The notes: generated from the letters alone by a model not told the origin. A DNA stretch of 64,000 nt from Mycoplasmopsis columbina (GCF_900660685.1 NZ_LR215041.1:712662-776661); one strand, 5' to 3'. Positions 1 through 12,559 are shown, counted from the first letter of the stretch. Translations and numbers: made by a program.

Positions 1-171
1 AAAAGAAATGTGAATAAACTAACAATTCGTTTATTAAATGCTAAAAATGATCCAAAATTAATAAAAAATCAACTTTTTAAAGAAAAAATAATTGTGGATA
101 TCTATGGGCAAAACTTTAAAAATTGAGCTAGAAATAAAAAATTTTTAGAATGCTTATTTTCTCTTTTATAA
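1..171 (+). CDS. C-terminal end of an unidentified protein (partial)
   Basis: An open frame runs from the window edge to TAA at 169-171 (56 residues, one UGA-encoded Trp in a G-Q-N-F-K-N-W context). It is basic and leucine-rich and ends C-L-F-S-L-L. The dnaB-like gene follows 47 nt later on the same strand, so it may belong to the same replication-related operon. The fragment is too short for me to assign a family. Its coding nature rests on the open frame abutting the window edge and on its position. Confidence 0.5.
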
Positions 172-218
172 AATAACTTTAAACCATGTTTAAAAGTTAA
201 ATTTATAAAGGAGTTGTT

Positions 219-1181
219 ATGTTAAAGAAATTAAATTATCCATTATTTAAAGTAACATTTAAAAATCCTGTTTCAGGGGAAGATTTAAGAAATTTACGTA
301 AATTTTATACTCCACTTTTAGGAAGCCACGCCATTATTCTCTATGAATATTTAAGAGATTTAACATTGAGTCAAAATGATAATGGTTATCATGATTTTAA
401 TATGCTTCAACATTTTTTGAATTTGTCCGCAGAAGACTTAAACCAAGCAAGAAATAAGTTAGAAGCTGTTTCATTATTAACAGTTTTCGAAGATGAATTT
501 AAACAAATTAGTTTATTACGTTTGGAAACTCCTCTTAATAACAAAACTATTAAAAAGAATTTTGCGCTTAAAAATAAATTAATTAAATTAATCGGTAAAG
601 AAAACTTTAAAAAATTAACTGAAGAGTACATTTTAAGAGATACTGAAACAACACACTTAAAAGATGTTTCTGCTAATTACAATGATGTTTTTAATGAAGA
701 TGAAGAATTTGATTTTCTTTTCAATACTCAAGAATTACAGTTAGTTCAAAGCGAATTTAAAACAATTGAATCTAGTTTAAATAATCAAAAACTTCCAGAC
801 TTAAAGTATAAAAATATATATGAAGCTCTTATTAAAGATTCATCAGAAAATTTTTATGCTCAATTAACTAAAACAACCATTGATCAAGAAACATATAATT
901 TAATTAATAAAGCTTATTTAATGGGTTTTAATGACCAATGTATTAATTTAGTTTTCTATTATGCATATGAAATTAACAATAAAAAAATTAATTGTGCTTA
1001 TGTAGAAAAAATATTAAATGATTTCTATGAAAAAGATGTTACTGATTTTAATGTAATTGAATCATATCTAGACAATGTTATGGCTTCAAAAAATACAAAA
1101 GTAGGAACAAGCAAAGCACTTTATAAAACTTCTTATATCTTAAGTTTGCAAAAAGAAGAAGAATCACAAACACTTTGATAG
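219..1181 (+). CDS. dnaB: DnaB/DnaD-like replication initiation and membrane attachment protein
   Basis: This 320-aa protein looks like the Gram-positive helicase loader DnaB (the primosomal co-loader, not the helicase). The N-terminus (residues about 15-50: E-D-L-R-N-L-R-K-F-Y-T-P-L-L-G) matches the DnaB winged-helix start. A DnaD-like helical segment with N-L-V-F-Y-Y-A-Y-E lies near residues 235-300. An acidic linker (D-E-D-E-E-F-D-F-L-F) separates the halves. The last codon before TAG is UGA (Trp), so the gene ends at 1181 rather than 1178. A GGAG-type ribosome site lies before ATG 219. The DnaI-like ATPase follows 7 nt later, the classic dnaB-dnaI pair. Confidence 0.8.
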
Positions 1182-1188
1182 GAAAAAC

Positions 1189-2076
1189 ATGAACAAACAG
1201 AATAAAACCAATGTCCCTATGAATAAGTCCTATCAGTCATTTAGTGAAATTTTAAATTTTGATGAGAATGACTTAAAAAAAGCAACTTTAAAATATTTGA
1301 AAAAATATAAAGTTATTCAAGAGGCCATAAAAATTAATAGCATCACTGATGAAGAATTATTTACCAATTCATTTTTATTTTTGGAAATAATTGAAGATGG
1401 AAAAAGAAAAAATTCACCTCTATATGAATTTTTTGTAGGAAGAAAAAACACTGGTGAATTAATTATTAAAAAAGAGTTATCAAGCAAAAACACATACATT
1501 AAGAATTTAAACTTATGATTAACAGAAATTAGTGAACCGAAACAAAACTTGGATTTCAAAAAAATTTCTTTTGTTGAAAATAGACATGTAAAAGAAGAAT
1601 TAGTTAATAAAATTACAGAACTTATCAAGAATCCCAATTTTAAGAATTTCAAAGGATTTTTTCTTCATTCAAAAAAAGCAACAGGTAAATCATTTTTTTT
1701 ACAAGCATGTGCCAATGAACTTGCTAATGAAAAAATTTCTGTGGCTTACATTTTAACTGATGAATTACAAAAATTTGTGTATTCTTCTTTTGACAAAAAT
1801 AAAGGTATTAATGAATTAAAACATTTGTTAGCCACTGTTTCAGTCTTAATTTTAGATAACTTTTCTTTAATTAAAATAAGCGAATATTTTGTTAATGACT
1901 TTTTATGAGATATCATTAGCCAAAGATTAAGAGATAACAAACTTATTTTCTTTGCTTCATCACATTCAATTGATGAAACCGAAAATATTTTTATTGCAAA
2001 TATTGAAAAAAGTAAACACTTGACTACAAAAATGTTTGAGTTAATTAGAAATAATACTATCGAATATGAGTATTAA
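1189..2076 (+). CDS. dnaI: DnaI-like primosomal ATPase (helicase loader)
   Basis: A 295-aa AAA+ helicase loader that reads through UGA codons at 1516 and 1906. The P-loop near residues 160-172 is H-S-K-K-A-T-G-K-S-F-F; the usual first glycine of GxxxxGKS is a serine, but GKS is kept. Walker B is the hydrophobic run V-L-I-L-D-N-F near residues 220-226. The C-terminus carries I-F-F-A-S-S-H-S, which fits a sensor-1 strand. It partners with the upstream DnaB-like protein to load the replicative helicase. The stop TAA is followed by a terminator shared with convergent lysS. Confidence 0.8.
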
Positions 2077-2084
2077 AACAAAAT

Positions 2085-2106
2085 AAAAAAGAGGTTTTCC
2101 TCTTTT

Positions 2107-2108
<2 letters not shown>
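2085..2108. terminator. Bidirectional Rho-independent terminator between dnaI and lysS
   Basis: A10-bp stem (AAAAAAGAGG / CCTCTTTTTT) with a TTTT loop sits between two convergent genes. It has U-runs in both directions and touches the lysS stop at 2107. Confidence 0.85.
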
Positions 2109-3570
<1,462 letters not shown>

Positions 3571-3716
3571 GTTTACTCCTAATTTAATTTTGTTGTTTTC
3601 TTATTACTTAGTAATAGTATTAATATATACGTATAATTATAAATAATTTACAAAAATCTTAATTTTTATCTTTTCTCTTTTCGAGAACACTAAATCAGCT
3701 ATAAAAAAGATTAAAA

Positions 3717-3736
3717 AAACAACTTTGCAGTTGTTT
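3717..3736 (-). terminator. Terminator of the rpiB-yihY transcript
   Basis: Read on the minus strand: stem AAACAAC / GTTGTTT, loop of 6, then a run of U. The hairpin overlaps the stop codon of the YihY-like gene (3735-3737). Confidence 0.7.
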
Positions 3737-4793
3737 AAAATTTTATTTTTCAGAAAATTCAGTTCTTTTTTGCAATTGTATAACTTGAATAATATGTTTT
3801 ATAATAAGCCTCATTAACTATAATTCCCAACATCAGACAGTAACTTAATGTAGAAACAAACAATGCCACATACATAAAGGTTCCAATCAGTCCGTATTTA
3901 CTATAGTTAATTAAAGAAGTTAAATATCCAAAACTCATAATAAAAATTCATATAGGTAAAACGGCAACTAAAACTCCAGGAAATATGGATGTAAATGGGA
4001 CTTTAAAACTTGGAGTTAATTTAAATAGTAAAAGAGTACCCAAGTATAAAAAGATTAATAAATAAACAGAAAATGAAGAGTAAAAGAAAATTATTTGTGA
4101 ATTATTATTAGTAAAAACTTTTACAAATGAAGAGTAAATTAGAATGTAGAGCGCAATACCCAAAAATAAGTATATGCTTATTCCCATAACAATAAAAAGT
4201 CCTTTTAAACGGTTAGTAAACCAGTTACCTAAAAATTCATGTTTATAAATGTAATTTTGACTATAAACAAATTTTGCAAACCCGTTTGAACTTAATCATA
4301 ATGAAGCAAGTAAAAGAAAAATTATAGAAATATATTGCAATCCTTCATGTGATTTGCTAGTTATTTGTAAGTCTAAAATACTTTGTATACCCGGAATAAT
4401 TTTAGACATTATCAATTGAATAAATATTTGGTTATAACCATCAATTAGTGACAATAAAGTCATAATTATAGTTATAATCGGAACAAAGGATATTAAAAAA
4501 TAAAATGAAAGAGACAGTGGAATAAATACTAGATCTTTACTAATGAACTTATCGTATGTACGATTTATTAGTTCTTTTGTTTTTATTTTATTTTTTCATC
4601 CTATTTTTGGCGTCGCAATTTTTAAAATTATTTTTAAAAAGAATTTAATTACTTCTTCGATGAATGATCATCTGTTTTTATTTATAGGAATAATGTTTTT
4701 TGTTAATCAAGATTTTTTTAAAGAATTTCTATAACTTTTTTTTAAATCTTTTTGTTGCAAACCCGTTAGAATGTTTTTCTTATTATTTTTCAT
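3735..4793 (-). CDS. YihY/BrkB-family integral membrane protein
   Basis: A 352-aa membrane protein. A lysine-rich cytoplasmic N-terminus leads to about six hydrophobic segments. The stretch K-D-L-V-F-I-P-L-S-L-S-F-Y-F and the later T-S-I-F-P-G-V-L-V-A match the YihY/UPF0761 (formerly BrkB) family signature. The family role is not settled. The frame passes several UGA codons. The start ATG at 4793 lies 12 nt after the rpiB stop, so the two are probably co-transcribed. Translation probably depends on coupling because no strong Shine-Dalgarno is visible. Confidence 0.8.
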
Positions 4794-4805
4794 TTAAGCC
4801 TTAAA

Positions 4806-5255
4806 TTAAAATTTATCAATTTGTTCAATTCTCGCTTGGTGTCTGCCACCTTCAAAATTAGTTTCAAGATATTTATCTACTATTGCTTTTGCCTCATTAA
4901 AAGACAACAATCTTCCTCCCATAACTAAAACATTAGCGTTATTATGCAATTTTGCCAATTCCGCATCTTGAACGGTTGTTACTCTTGCTGCTCTAATGTT
5001 TTTATGTCTATTTAAAGCATATGAAATACCTAATCCGGTTCCACAAAATCCTAAACCAAAATCTACATCTTTGTTTTCTTCTAAATAATTAGCTAACTTA
5101 TGTCCTTGTTCTGCATATGAAACAGGATTTAAAGAATTTTCTGGTCCCAAATCCATTGTTTTAAAGCCTTTTTCTTCCATGTATTGTTTTAATTGATTTT
5201 TTAAATCTGCTCCGGCATGATCACTAGCTAAAGCAATAATTTTGTTGTTTGACAT
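4806..5255 (-). CDS. rpiB: Ribose-5-phosphate isomerase B (RpiB/LacAB family)
   Basis: A 149-aa sugar-phosphate isomerase interconverting ribulose-5-P and ribose-5-P in the pentose phosphate pathway. Family marks are the N-terminal A-S-D-H-A-G-A motif, the catalytic cysteine in G-F-C-G-T-G-L-G near residue 71, and C-terminal G-G-R-H. An AGGAG site precedes ATG 5255. It is divergent from the C39 transporter gene and followed by the YihY-like gene. Confidence 0.93.
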   Translation of the reverse strand: MSNNKIIALASDHAGADLKNQLKQYMEEKGFKTMDLGPENSLNPVSYAEQGHKLANYLEENKDVDFGLGFCGTGLGISYALNRHKNIRAARVTTVQDAELAKLHNNANVLVMGGRLLSFNEAKAIVDKYLETNFEGGRHQARIEQIDKF

Positions 5256-5337
5256 ATTTTCTCCTTAAACTTTTGCAATAATTTTATCTTTTTAGTTCTT
5301 TTAATAATAATCATATCTAAAACTAAATAATATTAAT

Positions 5338-7386
5338 ATGAAAATTACCAAACAAAATGATATAAAAGATTGTGGATTACATATTTTACAGTTTTTTGCA
5401 CTATATCACAATGATCAATACATTGACATAAACTACTTAAAACTTAATGCATCATACAATGAAAATGGAATAAACATAAATTCTCTTAAAGATCAAGCTA
5501 AAAAAATTAATTTAGAACTTAAATCTTACAGTTGCGATTTTCTCACTTTGGAAAAAATTTCAGAAAAAAATTTACCAATTGTACTTTTAATAAACAAAAA
5601 TGGACTGAATCATTTTGTAATTTTAGAAAAAATTAAAAATTATAAATTTTATATTCAAGATTCTTCAATTGGTGATCGAACAGTCTATAAAAAAGATGAA
5701 TTGGAAAAAATATTTCTTAATGTTGTATTAACTTTTGACAAAATTGAAAATACAAAAAATATTGATATCGTCTTAAACAATAAATTTAGTGAGTTTTCAG
5801 AATTTAAAAAAGAAACTTTTTTAGTTTTTCTTATTTCCATTTTAAATTTGTTTTTTTCCTTTTCTGTTTCCTTGTTTTTTAAAATAGTTTTTGATTTTTT
5901 AATTCCTAATAATTTATCTGAAAATTTAATAATTCTTTCCATTGTTTTTTTATTACTTAATTCATTTAAATTTATTAATTCATTTTTAAAAAACATTATT
6001 TTGAAAAAAGTAACTATGAAAATAGAAAATAAAATAACTACTGCTTTGCTTAACAAATTATCTCATTGTGATGAGAAAACTTTAAATAAATTAACTACAA
6101 ATGAATATATTAAAAAATTTTCATACATTCCCTTTATTGCTGAATATAAAGCTAACTTTACTCATTCTATATTATTTGAAACCTTTTCAATAATTGGATC
6201 AATACTTATTTTAATTTGATTGCACTTTTGACTATTTTCAATTGTCTTTATAATCTTATTTATAAGCTTATTAGTAAATTTTGCTTTTCATATAAAAATT
6301 AAAAAAACTTATCCTTTGGTTTTAAATGCCAATCTGGAGAAACTAATAGCAGACATGAATATTATTAATTCTAAAAATAACTTTTTAAATTCTGATTCTT
6401 ATAATTTTTTTAAAAAAATTAACAACGAAAAATTATTTTTGTATCAAAAAAATAACTTTAGTTTTTTTAACAGTCTAAACTCTAAAAATTATTTTATAGA
6501 TTTAATAATGGGTAACTTAAATCTTATTATTGTTTTTGTTGGTGGAATTTTTATTTTTTCTAATCAAATTTCATTTGGAATCTTAATGATGTTTATTTCT
6601 ATTTCAAATTTTCTCTTTATGCCTGCTAATTCACTATTTTCTATTTTTTTAAATAAATCTCTCTTAAATTCACAGCAATCTGAATTAAATTTCATTTTAA
6701 ATTTTTCAGAAAAAGAAACAAATGGAAAATTTAAAATTTCTAAAATTAATGAAATAGAGATAAATAATTTACTTTTTGAATATGAAGTTGATAAAAAGAT
6801 TGTTAATTTAAAACATTTTTTAATAAACCAAAATATTCAAATAAATGGAAAAAACGGCTCAGGAAAAAGTTCTTTTTTAAATTTGATTGCTTTTTTAAAC
6901 TTTCCAACAAATGGTTCTATAAAAATAAACAACATTGAATATAAAAATATTGATATTGAAGATTTGCAAAATAATATTTGTTTTATCAAACAAAATGAAT
7001 TTTTACCTAGTACATCAATTTATGAATATGTTACTGAAAATAATGAGAAAAAAATCGAGTTTCTAAATAATCTTTTAAATAACAAACAATTTGCTGAAAT
7101 TATTAATCTAATGAGAATTAATTTTCAAAGTCAAATTATTGATGGTGGTAAAAACTTTTCTAGTGGACAAAAACAATTTATTTCACTGCTTAAATTATTC
7201 ACTAAGAACTATAAATTAGTTATTTTGGATGAAGCATTTGAAAATATTTCTTTTGAAATTTATTCAAAAATAAAAGCATTAATAAAAGAGATTTTTGTTT
7301 CTTCCTTATTTATTGAAGTTAGTCATTCTAAAAAATATGTTTTTACAAATAAAGAGGTGGACTTTGAAAAAATTAACCAACTCTAA
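5338..7386 (+). CDS. Peptidase-C39 ABC exporter (bacteriocin/peptide-processing type)
   Basis: A 682-aa fusion. The C39 cysteine peptidase is at residues 1-130: catalytic Cys12 in K-Q-N-D-I-K-D-C-G, His near 92 in N-H-F-V-I-L, Asp near 108 in Y-I-Q-D-S-S. The membrane domain is at about 150-430. The ATPase is at about 450-680: Walker A N-G-K-N-G-S-G-K-S-S near 503, signature F-S-S-G-Q-K-Q near 606, Walker B V-I-L-D-E-A near 628, then an H-loop S-H-S. Such proteins cleave a leader peptide and export the product, but no double-glycine precursor is visible nearby. UGA codons at 6217 and 6229 are read as Trp. Confidence 0.88.
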
Positions 7387-7750
7387 TAAAATTATTGTTT
7401 TTTCAATATTTTTGATTATCTTACTTTTTGTTTTCTTCATTATTTTCATTTATTTCTATAAATTAAATAAATTTGAATATGTACAACTTGAAAATGTTGA
7501 TGAACATACTTTTAGAACTATAAATAAGGCTAAGAACAGAAATTTATTTAAGATAAATCAAGAAATCGTGTTTATCATTGAAAATGAAAAAATAAATTTA
7601 ACAACTAGAAAAATTTATGTACAAAATGATTGAATTTATATTGTTTTTCATTCATTTAAAAATAAGTTAAACATCCTTCCAAAAGACAATGTTCTTGCAA
7701 AAATTGTTATAGATAAAATTTCACTTTTGAATAAACTATTTCAGCTATAA
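7364..7750 (+). CDS. Small single-pass membrane protein next to the C39 exporter
   Basis: A 128-aa protein starting at TTG 7364, inside the 3' end of the exporter gene. AGAGGTGG lies 4 nt upstream, which decides this start. One long N-terminal transmembrane helix (residues about 10-34) is followed by an extracytoplasmic domain rich in Asn, Lys and Ile. The family is not recognised. Overlap with the exporter suggests translational coupling, and an accessory role like that of membrane-fusion partners of peptide exporters is an inference only. Confidence 0.72.
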
Positions 7751-7766
7751 ATAAGTCATATTTATA

Positions 7767-7772
7767 TATAAT
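7767..7772 (+). promoter_or_regulatory. -10 box TATAAT of ybeY, leaderless-type spacing
   Basis: A perfect TATAAT ends 6 nt before ATG 7779, so transcription would start at or next to the start codon. No Shine-Dalgarno is present. Confidence 0.65.
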
Positions 7773-7778
7773 AGAACT

Positions 7779-8231
7779 ATGGTCGAATTAAACATTGATA
7801 AACAATATGGAAATTCATTTAAATTTGAAAAAGAATATAAGCAAATTCTCTTGAATCTCAAAAAAGTTTTTAATATCAAACAAATTGTTTCTGTTGATGT
7901 AACAATTGTTAATAATGAAGAAATTCAAAAATTGAATAAAACTTATCGTGGAAAAGATTACCCCACAGATATTCTTTCTTTTGATTTTGGTGATTTAGAT
8001 CTTTATAATGATATGCCCGTTTTACCACTCGGAGAACTTGTTATTAGCGCTGATAAAGTGGAAACACAAGCAGATGAATTTGGACATAGCGTAAAAAGAG
8101 AATATTGCTATCTATTTTCACACGGATTAATTCATCTGATGGGTTATGACCATGAAGAAGAAAATGAAAGAAAAATTATGAATGATTTAGTTGATCAAAT
8201 TTTTTTACCATTAAACATTACAAGGGATTAA
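7779..8231 (+). CDS. ybeY: Endoribonuclease YbeY (rRNA maturation, metal-dependent)
   Basis: A 150-aa UPF0054-family protein involved in 16S rRNA 3'-end processing and 70S quality control. The zinc site H-G-L-I-H-L-M-G-Y-D-H is complete (H-x3-H-x5-H). The family start T-D-I-L-S-F-D-F lies near residue 65. It leads the ybeY-cdd-era cluster with a 3-nt gap to cdd. Confidence 0.95.
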   Translation: MVELNIDKQYGNSFKFEKEYKQILLNLKKVFNIKQIVSVDVTIVNNEEIQKLNKTYRGKDYPTDILSFDFGDLDLYNDMPVLPLGELVISADKVETQADEFGHSVKREYCYLFSHGLIHLMGYDHEEENERKIMNDLVDQIFLPLNITRD

Positions 8232-8234
8232 AAA

Positions 8235-8627
8235 ATGAAAATCAAAAAATTACAAGAGTTATTAAACTATTCTTATAGTCCATGATCAAAATTTAAAGTT
8301 GCAGCAATTGCTGTTGATGAAAACGGAAAAGAATTTTATGGTGTAAATGTAGAGAATGCCGCTTTTCCTTCAGGCCTTTGTGCAGAAAGATCAGCATTAT
8401 TTGGATCTGTTGCATACGGAGGAAAAGTTGGTTCTTTTAAAGAAATTTACGTTATGGCTTCTACAGATGAAATTACTTCTCCTTGTGCGGGTTGTAGACA
8501 AGTTTTAACTGAATTTATGCCTGATGATGCAAAAATTATCTTAATTAATCAAAAAGGAGACAAACAATTAGTAATTACAGTAAAAGATCTTGTCCCTCTT
8601 CCAATTAGAGCGGAGCAAATTAAATAA
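8235..8627 (+). CDS. cdd: Cytidine deaminase
   Basis: A 130-aa zinc enzyme that deaminates cytidine and deoxycytidine for pyrimidine salvage. The catalytic C-A-E-R-S-A and zinc-binding P-C-A-G-C-R-Q motifs are present, with N-V-E-N-A-A just before the first. One UGA codon is read as Trp in the S-P-W-S-K-F segment. The stop TAA at 8625-8627 overlaps the ATG of era (TAATG), indicating coupling. Confidence 0.95.
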
Positions 8628-9502
8628 TGAAAATAGCAATGATTTCGATTATAGGAAGACCTAATGTTGGAAAATCTTCTTTAATGAATCAAATACTAGA
8701 CTATAACGTTTCTATTGTGTCCAATGTGCCACAAACCACTAGAGATCAAATTACAGGTATTTATAACGATGAAAACTATCAAATCGTTTTCATCGATACT
8801 CCCGGCATTCATAAACCACTAAACTTGCTCGGTGAACAATTAAATAAAAATGCTTATGACACAATCAAAGACATTGATTGTATTTTGTTTCTTAGCCCAA
8901 TTAATGAAAAAATTGCTGCGGGTGATTTAAATATTTTAGAAAAATTGAAAAATGTCAAAAACAAAATTGCGGTAATTACAAAAATAGATCTCGCTAAAAA
9001 ACCAGAAGAAATTGAAAATAAAATAAATGAATTAAGAAACTTTGAATTTAGCAAAATTTTAAGTGTTTCAACAAAAAATAAAAGATCAATAAATGATTTA
9101 ATTACGGTTCTAAAAGAATATTGCTATGAAGGTGAACCACTTTATGATACTGACGCAATTACTGATAAATCAATGCGCTTTATAACAAAAGAAATTATTC
9201 GTGAATCTGCTATTAATTTTCTAAAAGACGAATTACCACATTCAATTGCAGTTGAAGTCAATGAATTCAATGAAGATGAAGAAAATAACTTTATCGCAAT
9301 TGAAGCGATAATTTATGTTAAAAAAGATTCGCAAAAAGGTATGTTAATAGGTAAAAATGGTTCAATGATAAAAAAAATTGGAATAGATGCCAGAAAAAAA
9401 CTTACAACGCTTTTTGGTGCTAAAATTCAATTAAATACAAAGATAAAAGTAGCTAGAAAATGAATAGAAGACTCTAAAGCATTGAAAAAATTTGGTTACT
9501 AA
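8627..9502 (+). CDS. era: GTPase Era
   Basis: A 291-aa ribosome-assembly GTPase that binds 16S rRNA. G1 is G-R-P-N-V-G-K-S-S (residues 8-16), G3 is D-T-P-G near residue 59, and G4 is T-K-I-D near residue 120. The C-terminal KH domain carries I-G-K-N-G-S-M-I-K-K-I-G. The UGA near 9461 is read as Trp, and the true end is TAA 9500-9502 (K-K-F-G-Y). The start overlaps cdd by one base. Confidence 0.97.
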
Positions 9503-9520
9503 GTTTTAAGGAAAGTTATT

Positions 9521-10573
9521 ATGGAAAGAAAAATTTTAGACAAACTATTTAAAGGAAAAAAAATTGACGCCCTTATTTCTATGGCTCCCCAGACAAGATT
9601 ATGATATTCAAAAGTTCAAACTACTGATGGATATCTTGTAGTAGAAAAAAATAAAGCTTACTTGTTTGTAGATGGAAGATACATTGAATATGCAAACAAC
9701 AAAGCAGAAAATGTTGAGGTCATTTTACTTAACGGTGCAAAAACATTAAAAGACTTTTTTGCCAAAAAAGCTTATAAAAAAGTGGCATACGAACAAGATT
9801 ATTTAACTTATGGAGATTTTCAAAAATTAAATAATCTTGTAAATCCTCAAGAAATTGAGTGAATTTCAGGACAAGGTTTAAGAATTATTAAATCAAACGA
9901 AGAAATTCAGTTAATTCAAAAAGCCGTAGATATTTCATTAGATGCGTATGCAGAATTAATTGAATGAGTGAAACCAGGAATGACTGAAAAAGAAGTTGCT
10001 GCTAGATTAAATTACTTAATGAAATTAAAAGGAGCGGACAAAGAAAGTTTTGATGAAATTGTTGCAACTGGTAAATATTCAGCTGAACCACATCATCATC
10101 CTACTGACGAAGTTTTAAAAGAAGGTGATTTATTAAAAGTTGATTTTGGAGCTTTATACAAAGGATATAGTGCTGATATTACTAGAACAATTGTGTTGGG
10201 TGGAAATGAAAATGTTTCTAACCCTAAGGCTTTAGAAATTTTACAAATTGTTGAAGAAGCTGCAAAAGCGGGTAGAGATGCAGTTAGACCTGGAATTAAA
10301 ACTTCTGAAATTGACAAAATTTGTCGTGATTACATTACTGCAAAAGGTTATGGAGAATATTTTGTGCATTCAACAGGTCATGGATTAGGAATTGATGTTC
10401 ATGAAGAACCTTATGTAAGTAAATTGGCAGATACTGTTTTAGAACCTGGAATGATAATTACTGTTGAACCTGGAATTTATATTGAAGGTTTAGGTGGAGC
10501 AAGAAATGAGGATGATGTTCTTGTAACTGAAACTGGAAGATATGTTTTATCTAAACCTTGAGAAAATTCTTAA
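9521..10573 (+). CDS. pepP: Xaa-Pro aminopeptidase (M24 family)
   Basis: A 350-aa metallopeptidase that removes N-terminal residues linked to proline. The creatinase-like N-domain is at about 1-125. The M24 pita-bread fold has metal ligands in V-D-F-G-A, D-I-T-R-T, H-G-L-G-I-D-V-H, T-V-E-P-G and a late E in G-A-R-N-E-D-D. An AAGGAAAG site precedes ATG 9521. The gene ends with a UGA-encoded Trp four codons before TAA, then a terminator. Confidence 0.92.
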
Positions 10574-10586
10574 AATGATTTTTTAT

Positions 10587-10623
10587 AAAAAAGCACGTTT
10601 TTTAAGTCAAAATGTGCTTTTTT
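10587..10623 (+). terminator. Terminator after pepP
   Basis: Stem AAAAAAGCAC / GTGCTTTTTT with a loop of about 17 nt, followed by T. Confidence 0.8.
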
Positions 10624-10647
10624 GTTTGAATTAATAATGTAATTTTA

Positions 10648-10653
10648 TATAAT
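10648..10653 (+). promoter_or_regulatory. -10 box TATAAT of proS, leaderless-type spacing
   Basis: TATAAT ends 7 nt before ATG 10661, and the sequence between (CCCAATT) has no Shine-Dalgarno. Confidence 0.65.
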
Positions 10654-10660
10654 CCCAATT

Positions 10661-12100
10661 ATGAAAGAACTAGAAAAAATTACACCTTTAGAACAGGATT
10701 TTTCAAAGTGATACACAGATGTTGTCAAGCAGGGAAATTTAATTGCTTATGGTCCTGTTAAAGGAACTTTAATTTTTAAACCTAATGCGTATGGAATTTG
10801 AGAATTAATTCAACAAAATTTGAATGAAATTTTCAAAGAAAAAGGAATTCAGAATGTTTATCTGCCTCTTTTTATTCCAGAAAAATTACTTAACAAAGAA
10901 AAGGAACACATAAAAGGATTCAATCCTGAATTGGCAACTATAACTATGGTTGGCGACAAAAAAATTGATGAAAAAATTTTCGTAAGACCAACTTCAGAAG
11001 TTTTGTTTGCAGATCTTTTTAAAAATTCAATTGAATCTCATAAAGATTTACCCATCATCTATAATCAATGAGCAAACGTGGTTAGATGAGAAAAAACAAC
11101 TAATCCGTTTTTAAGAAGTAGAGAATTTTTATGACAAGAAGGACACACATGTCACGCTGACCCTCTTGAAGCAAGACACTTTACCAAAATGATGATTTCT
11201 TGCTATGCAAGGTTTTTGAAAAACTTTTTGGCTCTACCTACTATTATTGGTAAAAAAACTGCTAATGAAAAATTTGCAGGGGCTTGTTCAACTTACACCG
11301 TTGAAGCAATGATGAAAGATGGAAGAGCACTTCAATCTGGAACAAGTCATTACCTAGCACAAAATTTTTCAAAACAATTTGATATTACATTTAAAAATAA
11401 ATTTAATTTAACTGAACATGTTTATCAAACTTCTTGAGGTGTTTCTACTCGTCTTTTAGGCGCCATTATTATGACACATGGAGATAATCGTGGAATTGTA
11501 ATTCCTCCACGTGTTGCGCCAACTCAAGTTATTATTTTAGAGCTTTTTGCAAACAAAAATCCTAAAATACATGAACTTTGTTTAGAACTAGAAAAAGATT
11601 TAGGAAGAAAATATCGTGTTAGTTTAGATGCTTCAGATAAAGGTCCTGGTTTTAAAGCTGCTAACGCCGAAATACAAGGTATTCCACTAAGATTAGAAAT
11701 AGGACCAAAAGATTTTGAAAACAAAACTGTGACTTTAGTGCGTAGAGACAATTTAGAAAAAGAAGTTGTTGAATTAGCCAAAGTTAAAGATCGTATAGGG
11801 GAATTGTTAGATGCAATTCACAATAACCTCTATGAACAAGCCGAAAAAAGATTAAATGACAATACAGTTGTTGTTTATGAAGATTATGAACAATTTAAGG
11901 CGGAATTAGAAAACCGTAAATTTGTTATTGCTCCATTTTGTTGTTCTGGTAAAGTGGAGGAAATAATTAAAGAAGAAACGGGAGCAACAACTAGATGTAT
12001 TCCCAAAAAATTTGATAAACCTACGAAATCATTTAAATGTATTTACCCACAATGTAAATCAAAAACCAAACGTTTTGTTGTTTTTGCAAGAGCTTACTAA
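10661..12100 (+). CDS. proS: Prolyl-tRNA synthetase, short archaeal/eukaryote-like type
   Basis: A 479-aa class II synthetase that lacks the editing insertion of the long bacterial form, as in other mycoplasmas. Motif 2 is seen as R-S-R-E-F-L-W-Q-E-G-H. T-S-E at V-R-P-T-S-E-V and H-G-D-N-R-G are typical. A C-terminal zinc-type extension carries F-C-C-S-G and C-I-Y-P-Q-C and ends in A-R-A-Y. UGA-encoded Trp codons occur throughout, for example at 11070 and 11437. The MG284-like gene follows 31 nt later. Confidence 0.95.
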
Positions 12101-12131
12101 TTAATAACTTTTTGAAAAAAGGAGTTAAATT

Positions 12132-12494
12132 ATGAACTTGCTTCATCAGCAAACATACTTTCATAATATGTCTAACATAGAAAAGTATAAAAGCGTTGAA
12201 AATATTTGTTTTTTAGAATTATCTAAATCTAAATCACAACGTTGAGATGCTTTAAAAAATAGTTATTCAGAATTGCAAAATAAAGACGAATATAAATTAA
12301 ATAAATTTTATTCAAATAATTTTTCTAAAGTTTTGGCTTGTTTAACTGATATTAGTAAGATGATTATTGAAAATGAGTTTTTAAACAATAATAAAAATAA
12401 ATCTTGATATTTACTCTATTTTTCAAAAACAACCTATTACAAATATCGTAACAATGCAATTGATGAATTTCTTTTCTATTATTTAGACAATTAA
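12132..12494 (+). CDS. Conserved hypothetical protein, MG284/MPN403-like by position
   Basis: A 120-aa soluble protein rich in Lys, Asn, Tyr and Ser, too short and UGA-split to show as a long standard-code frame. It starts at ATG 12132 after GGAG. In M. genitalium the gene after proS (MG283) is the conserved hypothetical MG284. The size and position fit that family, but I infer the link from synteny rather than a motif. It ends with Y-Y-L-D-N just before a terminator. Confidence 0.7.
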
Positions 12495-12505
12495 AAAAAT
12501 AGGTT

Positions 12506-12530
12506 AAACGGGATTTTTCCCCGTTTTTCT
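12506..12530 (+). terminator. Terminator after the MG284-like gene
   Basis: Stem AAACGGG / CCCGTTT with a 7-nt T-rich loop and a following T-run. Confidence 0.85.
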
Positions 12531-12559
12531 TTTTTATTTTTTGCTTTTATTTTAATTTA

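Noticed and set aside
12132..12494. Non-coding gap between proS and polC
   Set aside because: Under code 4 a 120-aa frame with a GGAG site and its own terminator fills it.
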